Origin: Falciphora oryzae
Taxonomy: Eukaryota > Ascomycota > Sordariomycetes > Magnaporthales > Magnaporthaceae
Assembly (NCBI GenBank): GCA_000733355.1
Contig: JNVV01000018.1
Coordinates: forward strand, 248,001 to 312,000
DNA length: 64,000 nt
Direction: 5' to 3'
Below are positions 57,597 through 64,000 of the stretch, piece after piece. The notes beneath the pieces were generated by a model. That model was not told the DNA's origin. It saw only the letters and a program-made list of their open reading frames with translations, and searched no databases. A program made the translations under genes and the position numbers. Within the stretch, counting starts at the first letter, position 1. Every line of letters begins with the position of its first letter.

Positions 57597-59987
57597 ATAC
57601 CGGACCCCCGACAAAAGCGTAAGGCGCCCAATAAGGAGGCAAGCGCCCAAAAACCGACGAAACGCTTTACACGGATCCTAAAGCCAACGGACCGGGCAAT
57701 TACGCCAAAGATCAAACTGAAGCTTAAAAGCACGCCGTCGCAAGCCTCCGAAATCGCTGGGCCCGCCGTTCAAGCGCCGGAAACCGAGTCTAAGGTCGAG
57801 GAGGTGCCAGAAACCAAGAAGTCAGCACCCGAGGAGGCACGCAAAAAAGCGCCGGCCAAAAAACGAGCTCCTATAAAAAAAAAGGCGCTTGTAAAAGGGA
57901 AAGGCAAAGCGCCGGCGCAACCAGCAAAGGTTGCGGTAATCTTTTCGGACCTATCCTTTTTACCGCCCTTTTCCGACACAAACGAATCCGAGTTTTACCC
58001 GCCTTTTTAGCACTTTACCCACCCGGTAATCGACCTTTTTAGCGACGATATTATACCCGCTAATTAGCAAACGAGTCGCTTTAAAGCGGTAAGGGGGGTT
58101 AAAGAGGAGGAGGACGACCAACCCACGCCTAAGGCAAAAAGACCTCGCTTTAAGGTACCGCCGACGTTTCGAACGCCTCGCGCGCCCGCAGCGCCCGCAG
58201 CGCCCGCGGCACCGATACCGGCAGCGGAAAAGCCTTTGCAGATCCGGGTATCGGTTAAAGTTACCGTGCATTTAATAAAGCCGTTTTGGTTGCCGGAAAA
58301 AAGGCTTTGGGCAAAACCGCGCTCGATCGTTAAACTATTAACTTTCGCAACACCTGCCGCGATATCCTTTGCTAGCGTTAATTGCGAGGGAGCTTTCGCC
58401 GAGTTCGCGTCGGCTTATAAAATAACGCGCATAGTTAGGTTAAGCCGAAAGGATAACGAGGTAAAGGACGTGTTAGCGAAATACTTTAAGGCAGAATTAA
58501 CGGTCGGATATAAACTACCTCGCGTTATCGCCCCGCAAATCGTTTCGAGCACTTTTGATTGCGATAAAGGGCTTAATAGCGTCAAGTTTAATAGCTTCAT
58601 TTTTGTCGACGATATCCTTAAAGCGCTAATACAATACGCCAATCGCGAATTAACGATTAGTTTGGATTACTATTTCCGCTTTTAACGGAAGGAATCCAGC
58701 TCGATTTCCTATCGATCCGCACTTTCGATCGCGCCGTTTACTCCCTTAAATAGGGTGCTTGACGATGCAGAGTTAAACGCCCGCAACCTTTTTGGAAATC
58801 ACCTATCCATTATGCGGTTAGCAAGAACGACAGCCCCGGCAGCGACCTTAACTGCTTGGAAAACGATTACTAATATAATACGTGCAGCGCTAAAGGAAAA
58901 GAAGCAATTTGATCCGCTGATTCGGCTATATCACAAGTTTACCGCGAAATGGTTATATACGTTACCGAAAGGAATTTGCAACAACTTCCGCAATACCTAC
59001 GCGCCTTTTTTGTGCTTCGTCGAGCGCGTTGGCCGAAAAAAAGTTTATTACCCTTTTAGCCCAGCACAAATTTAGCGGTAGGCGGTAGCGATCCAAGCTA
59101 AAACTGCATTATTCGAACAGCTTTTTACTAATATCCGGGAAAGCTTTCGGAAAAAGCAGGCCGAGGTATATAGGAAAGCTTTTACTAATCCGGAAACGGC
59201 TATAAACTATTACCGGCCTTTCGGCGGTGGTAGTAGGCAAAAAATCGGGCCTACCTATAATAACGTTATTAATATTAACAATAACGGCATAGCTAAGCCG
59301 TTAAGCGAATTAACCTCGCTGATTTTTAGCCTGGCACGACGAAATCTTCCCGCAAACGCGCAAATAACGTTAGCGCCGGCACCGTTATACCAAAGCATCG
59401 CAAAAAACGTTAATATATTTCGGAACCTGCAATAAACCGTTTTTAGGACTTCGTTGGCGCTAACGCTCGTCGCGCCGGCCAGCTACGAGATAAACGAAAT
59501 CGCTTTACCCTTTCAATTACTTTTGGGTGGATTGCCGGATTTTTTGCTACCTTCCCGCAGGCAAATCGCGACTTTGCCGTCGCATTACGGCACCGAATCT
59601 GCCTAAAGAAATCAGTACCCTTTTCTTTTTTATCTATCATTTAACGCAATAATCCCGCTTAATATTTTTGCGGTAAAGCTGTTTAACTCGTTTGCGGACG
59701 AATTTGCGCGCATTTACGCTAGCGGGTCGCTTTAGCAATATTAAAGAATTTAAAAAACCGCTTAACGCCTTTCGAAGCACCTTTTTAACGGATTATTAAG
59801 CATTTAAAGTATCCGGGAAATGCCTAACGCACATTTCCTAGCCCTTAGTTTGCCGGCTAATTTCGTGCGGGCGTTTAAATCGTCGTTTAAAAAGCGCGTT
59901 AAAAACGAAGCCTTCCGCCTCGCCTTTAAGGCTAACGGCGACGGCGACGTAAACGAAGCCGTACCGGGAAAAGGTTTAAGCTTTTAA
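57597..59987 (+). pseudogene. RIP-damaged ~800-codon ORF (ORF A), family unknown
   Basis: One plus-strand frame runs from about 57597 to a terminal TAA at 59985-59987 with only a dozen or so internal stops. All are TAA or TAG at sites where CAA or CAG is the obvious precursor, for example near 58008, 58065, 58683 and 59433, with a cluster around 59735-59780. The likely start is ATA at 57597, one transition from ATG (reading PDPRQKRKAPN...). The N-terminal ~190 residues are Lys/Pro/Ala-rich and basic (KKAPAKKRAPIKKKALVKGK), then acidic, then a Pro/Ala repeat (APAAPAAPAAP). From ~210 a globular part follows (KVTVHLIKPFWLPEKRLWAK, NSFIFVDDILKALIQYANRE). The end reads VKNEAFRLAFKANGDGDV. I see no RT, RNase H, integrase or transposase motif. 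It may be a gag-like or accessory ORF of a transposon, or a decayed host gene. Confidence 0.55.
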
Positions 59988-60380
59988 TTGTTTTAATATT
60001 TAAGCGGAATGCTTACTTACGATTAATTTTCCCCGCAAATCCTCCTATTTAACGCGATCCTATCTAAAATCCCTTTATAAATGCTAACAACCTCGATAGT
60101 TTCCTTCCGCTACCACCTTTTATAACGCAATAAACGATACCTTTTTCGAGCTAAAATCCTACTAACGACGATAGCTATAACGACAAAGGCTCGATCCGGT
60201 AACAAAATGCAAAGCCCGGGCGAAATATATATAAGGAAGGTTTTTAACGATCGCTTAAAAGTCGGCACGTTGATTTACTTTAATATGCCGCTAAAAAATT
60301 TAGCATATTCTTTTTAATACAATTCCATATAATTAACTGCAGCTATAATAAACCGGACTACGGGTTGGTCGCCGGTAGGG

Positions 60381-60523
60381 GTTATAGTGATATTATTTTA
60401 GAAAATAAGGAAGAGGAAGAGAGGAACTATAAAGAAGGTTGTGAGGCTCTTATATATATACGAGTTGGCTCAGGGGCCACCCTTGAGCTATTACTTCCGT
60501 ACCTTAAGCACGGAACTATAACA
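60381..60523 (-). repeat. Candidate LTR (minus orientation) of the chromovirus
   Basis: Read on the minus strand it begins TGTTATAG and ends CTATAAC, short inverted ends as in Ty3/gypsy LTRs. Immediately upstream on that strand (60525-60550) is the purine-rich CCGAAGGAGGCGGC, a possible polypurine tract. No second copy occurs in the window to prove it, and the terminal base expected for a TG...CA LTR is not perfect. Confidence 0.35.
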
Positions 60524-60639
60524 TAGCCGCCTCCTTCGGGCTCGGCCCTTTGGTTACTCCGTAACTTTTTCGTTTTTGGTTCATTTTAATATCGCGGGTG
60601 GTCCGTTAGTTAGAGAGCTTCGTGCTATAGTAGGTGTTG

Positions 60640-61076
60640 CTCGATTTTAGGTTGGTTTCGGGGTGGGCGTTTGCGTTTTCCGTGGTTCGGTTTGGACGTG
60701 CTTTCCTTTTTTGTTAGCGGGGGCGGCTCGTTTTTTTGTTGCCTTGTGGCTTTTGGCTGCTTCGTTTTTTTTTTTTTTTCGTTGTGTTTGCTTGCGTGAC
60801 TCGCTTGGCTTTTTTGCGGTCCCGTTACTGCTTGTAAAGTTTTCCTTCCCCGCCGTCGTTTCGTTTCCTATCTTTTTTTTTCCCAATTCCGGCTTCCCTC
60901 CACCTTCCTTTTTGGGTGTTGACCGACAATTTCCGTCCTCCGACCGTTGCGGCTTCGTTTTCGTTTTGTTTCGTCGTTGTTTTTTTACGCGGTTGTTCCC
61001 TTTTTTAGCATTTTCCTCCTTTTGTCCCGGTTTTTTTCCGGTGTTGACTTTTTTCCCGACTGGCGCGATCCCTACG
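60640..61076. other. Strongly pyrimidine-rich (plus strand) tract before ORF B
   Basis: About 440 bp in which the plus strand is dominated by T and C, including many T runs (e.g. 60767-60779). Both strands stay open through it: the plus frame reads hydrophobic Phe/Leu/Val, the minus frame reads Lys-rich (KKKKNEAAKSHKATKKR). The strand skew alone explains the absence of stops, so neither is called as a gene. Confidence 0.6.
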
Positions 61077-62108
61077 ATGTTTGTTGCCGTTGCCGCTCCT
61101 CCTCCGCCTCCCGGAGGCGGTGGCGACGATCCGTTTGGTCGTGTAAGTTTTTTCGCTCCCGTTTGTTATCCGTATTTAACCCATAGCGTGGCCTAGCACT
61201 AGCGCGATAAGGGCCGTCGCGCCGCCGACGCAATTAATTTAACGGGCAATTCGTCGGACGAGGAGCATGCGGCTCCCGTCCATTAAGAGTACGAGTGTAA
61301 CGCGTGTTTCGGCAAATCCAAAGTTACTAAAGTTGTGGTTTGCAAAAAGTACCGGCTTGGTTAAGCTTGTGACCGTTACCGTCGTAAGAAGACGGCGGGC
61401 TATAATACTTCTAATACTGCTTACGCTTCGAATCCTGCCTTACGCCGTGCCCAACGCGACCTTTTCGTTTTAACGATTAGCGACCGTTATATTGCCAAAC
61501 CTGGTATCCTTTCCGGCAAAGGCTCGCGTCCTGTCCTTACCCGCAAGTACCTACTCGCCCACCAGCATTAGTCGCGGCTTTTTAACGAAACCAACACGAA
61601 TTTTAACCGTTAGTATGTCCAAAACGCTAACCTTGCGGGCGACGCTTTGGTTTTTAGTAACGCGGTTGGCATTCCTTTTCGTTGCGGTAACTAGAGCCAG
61701 TAGCTTATGGATACGTTTGTTCGCGGTTTCGGCTTTATGCAGGTAGTTGGCCCTTTTTTCTATATTTCGCGTGGCGGCGCCGTTAACCTTTTATAACGAG
61801 CCCAAATGGAAGCGGAACGTCGCGCCGAAGCGCGTAACGCCCGGCTTATTAACGCTATTAATCAAGTGGCCGCTAACAACCGTATCTAGTCCAATGGCGA
61901 TTCGGAACGTCGTCGCTTCACTTACCGTTCCGAATCGCGTCGTCGCTCGCCTTCGCCCTCCTTTCGTGCTATTCGGTACCGTAAGGAGCGTTATTGTCGT
62001 TAGGACATTCATTACAGCGGTAGCAATTCCTTTTCCCGTTGGTTCCGTTCCCTTTCCATATTCGAAAAGGAAACGTTTGCCGACGATAGTGGTAAGGGTG
62101 GAAATTAG
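61077..62108 (+). pseudogene. RIP-damaged ORF with Cys cluster and Arg/Ser tail (ORF B), family unknown
   Basis: Starting from the ATG at 61077 (MFVAVAAPPPPPGGGGDD), one frame continues for about 343 codons to a TAG at 62106. The internal stops are TAA/TAG only, at probable former CAA/CAG codons. A Cys-rich segment (YECNACFGKSKVTKVVVC, then ACDRYRRKK where TAC may derive from TGC) resembles a small zinc-binding module. The C-terminal part is Arg/Ser-rich (ERRRFTYRSESRRRSPSPSF), suggesting nucleic-acid binding. It runs antisense to the chromovirus pol and lies beyond pol's 3' end. It could be a gag-type protein of another element or an antisense ORF between pol and the 3' LTR. I do not recognise the family. 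Confidence 0.5.
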
Positions 62109-62329
62109 TTTCGGTTTCCCTTCGTATTTTGTATGCGGGGTTTTTGGTTCGGGGTTAGGTATTAGGCGTAGTGGCAGTTTATCGTACTGGGTTTTTATTT
62201 TTCGTTAAGGTAGGGGGTCGTACTATTCCGCGTTTCGAACGGCTATTTCCGTTCGCTTGCCAGCTTTTTTTTAATTCGAAGTAATATAGCTTTCGTAATG
62301 CGTCCCTTTTGTTTTTAAGCTGCGGCGGT

Positions 62330-64000
62330 TTATTTCCTTTTATTTCGCAATTCGGGGCCGTTGTGGGTATGTGCATCCCCCTATTAGGCCTCGAATTCCT
62401 CCATCGCTGCTATATCTTTAACTTTTTCCAATAGTTCCTACGTTATTTTATCGTATCCTACCCATTTTACTAATGCTTATTTTTTCCCCCGTCCTTTAGC
62501 GTTTTTCATGGCTAGGATCTTTTCCACGAGCCATTTTTCGTAAAGTTCGCCATCCTTCGGTAATAGGATTAAAATGGGTTTTGGACGTGTGTTTGTGTTC
62601 GTTTGTAACGGGAACGGGTCGTTTGCTACCCGTTCCACTAATTCGACGTGGAAGTTAAAATGGATGCCCCTAGGCACATCCAACGTAACATTAAGGGGAT
62701 TAGGAACCGCAACCATTTCGAACTTATCCGCCACCCAATCCAGCTTTTTGCTAGGCCGGTCTATTTTAATATTACGGAAAAACAGCTACATTTTATCGCC
62801 TATTTTGTATTTTTCGGCTGGGCGGCGGAACCTATTAGCTTATAACTTTTGTTGTTATTGTACAAATGCCGCGGCTATAATGGCCAATTCCAATCCTTCC
62901 CGTAAATGAGCTAAAAAGGCGGAAGCACGCCCTTTTTCATTTGCTTTAGGTGCGTTATTTAGCGGTGGGTGTGTTAGGATTGGGTTAATATCGAAACCTA
63001 ATAGCAAACGGTTAAAGCTATATCCCGTAATAGTTAAGTCCTTATTATTAAGCGCGAGCTAGCAAGCGTTAAAATATTGCGACCAGTCGGTTTGTACGAA
63101 GGTAATAAAGCAACGCAAATAGTGTTGGACTTCCTGGTTCGCTTTTTTTGTGCCCCCGTTTATTTCCGGGTAAAAAAAGGTAAAAAGCAGTTATTAAATT
63201 TATATTTGGGAGCATAATTCCGTTTAGAATTCTCCTACCCAATTTAAGCCCCTATCGGAAATAATGCTGTCCGGAAAGCCACGGAATCGCCACCATACTA
63301 ATCGAAACCGTGCTGCGCATTTTTTCGCTCCTATAAAATGCATAGTTTCGAACTGGATGTATTTCGATAGCTTATCGGTAATAACCATTAAATATTCTAG
63401 CCCCCCTTCGGTCGCGGGAAATTTTATTATAAAGTTTATCGAAATGTTTTTCCAAAACTAGTCCGGCACCGGAAGGGGGCGTAATAGCCCTTATTTGTGC
63501 CGTCGAAACGGGCGGGATTTGCGGCAAATGTCGCAATTGCGGATAAACCGAACCACATCCCGTAATATCCCGTCCCAATAGTAATCGCGGCATAAAACGG
63601 CGAATGTATTATTCCGTCCCGTATAGCCTACGATTGGGGAAACGTGCACTTTTTGCGTTAAAATGGTCGTTAATAGCTCCCAAGCTGGGAGCCATAATCG
63701 CCTTTTGTATTGGAGCGCTTTTTATGCATTAATGTTACAATCCGCTATTTGTATTTTAGTATTAGCCTTTAGGGGGAAACTGCGCGCGTTTTATTGGACC
63801 GTTGCAAATTTCCGCTTATATATTTCGTCGTAGCGTAATGCTTTATCCCATAATTCCGCTAATATTTGTTCGCGGAAAATAGTAGCTCCCGTTAGGAAGG
63901 CCGTAGTGTGGTCGTAGCTTGCTTCTCGTAGCTAAGTTAAATTTAGCAGCAAAGGCTTTTTCGTAGCTAGCGTAGCTTTATTGCTGGACCATTCCGGGGG
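62330..64000 (-). mobile_element. Ty3/gypsy chromovirus pol, 3' part (integrase and chromodomain), RIP-inactivated, partial at the window edge
   Basis: Read on the minus strand: RNase H-integrase linker (~63700-64000); integrase H2C2 zinc finger with RFIRNCDICRKSR (~63480-63690); core with YLMVITDKLSKYIQF, GFPDSIISDRGLNWVGEF and NGGTKKANQEVQHYLRCF; integrase C-terminal domain (KYKIGDKM ... KLDWVADKF); then chromodomain YEKWLVEKIL ... ALVKWVGYDKIT*ELLEKV ending near 62395, and a basic tail to about 62330. Stops such as TAA in GRGKK*ALVKW and TAG for Trp in KIT*ELL are what C:G to T:A mutation yields. Family alignment from memory suggests the first catalytic Asp (xDF) is now Asn (ISINF, codon at 63434-63436) and the catalytic Glu of GQTERxNQ is Lys (63146-63148). 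Gag, protease and RT lie outside the window. Confidence 0.88.

Noticed and set aside
60663..61196. 177-codon hydrophobic plus-strand ORF as a membrane protein
   Set aside because: Phe/Leu/Val content follows from a T/C-rich strand; no charged-loop pattern; ORF B has a natural ATG at 61077 near its end.
1..64000. CRISPR arrays, bacterial operons, ribosome binding sites
   Set aside because: Eukaryotic gene structure throughout; no regularly spaced repeats of that type seen.

Overview
This is a GC-rich window from a filamentous ascomycete (Pezizomycotina, most likely Sordariomycetes). The evidence is short phase-consistent introns with GTRNGY donors and CTAAC/CTGAC branch sites, a HeLo-domain protein, CorA-like and kinase-ankyrin proteins typical of this group, and a terminal AT-enriched block whose broken reading frames fit repeat-induced point mutation (RIP: CAA/CAG to TAA/TAG, GA to AA). 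The lineage is inferred from gene content only. There are no bacterial or phage features and I recognised no tRNA, rRNA or CRISPR array. Gene models below are spliced by eye; I checked exon phases arithmetically.

Layout. 0-10.7 kb: 3' part of a mitochondrial Fe-S assembly gene (ISA1 type), an MGS1/WRNIP1 AAA+ ATPase, then a divergent pair: a HeLo-pseudokinase protein (minus strand) and a kinase-Sel1-ankyrin protein (plus strand) sharing a 453-bp intergenic region. 10.7-27.5 kb: a 16.8-kb stretch with no supportable gene, many long A/T homopolymers and a 723-bp assembly gap. 27.5-31.7 kb: an SH3-RasGEF protein. 33-41 kb: an uptake cluster with a secreted nucleoside hydrolase divergent from an MFS transporter, which converges on a ten-exon amino-acid permease. 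One permease intron holds an 817-bp giant inverted-repeat (foldback) transposon with Fot1/pogo-like ends. 41-50 kb: a doubtful short ORF, a CorA-like membrane protein, and a second active-looking kinase with a beta-propeller-like tail. 50-57.4 kb: mostly intergenic, with one small membrane-anchored secretory-pathway protein at 52.9-54.4 kb. 57.4-64 kb: RIP-damaged mobile DNA with two unrecognised plus-strand ORFs and, on the minus strand, the 3' part of a Ty3/gypsy chromovirus pol (integrase plus chromodomain).

How the genes may work together. The most interesting grouping is the HeLo-pseudokinase/kinase-ankyrin pair. HeLo plus pseudokinase mirrors the membrane-lytic-domain plus pseudokinase layout of animal MLKL, and its divergent partner is an intact kinase on a sensor-like repeat scaffold, so a kinase-triggered regulated-cell-death module is a reasonable hypothesis. 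The nucleoside hydrolase, MFS transporter and permease look like a nutrient-scavenging neighbourhood. The last 6.5 kb is degenerate transposon sequence, where two readable ORFs lack a family assignment and deserve searching.
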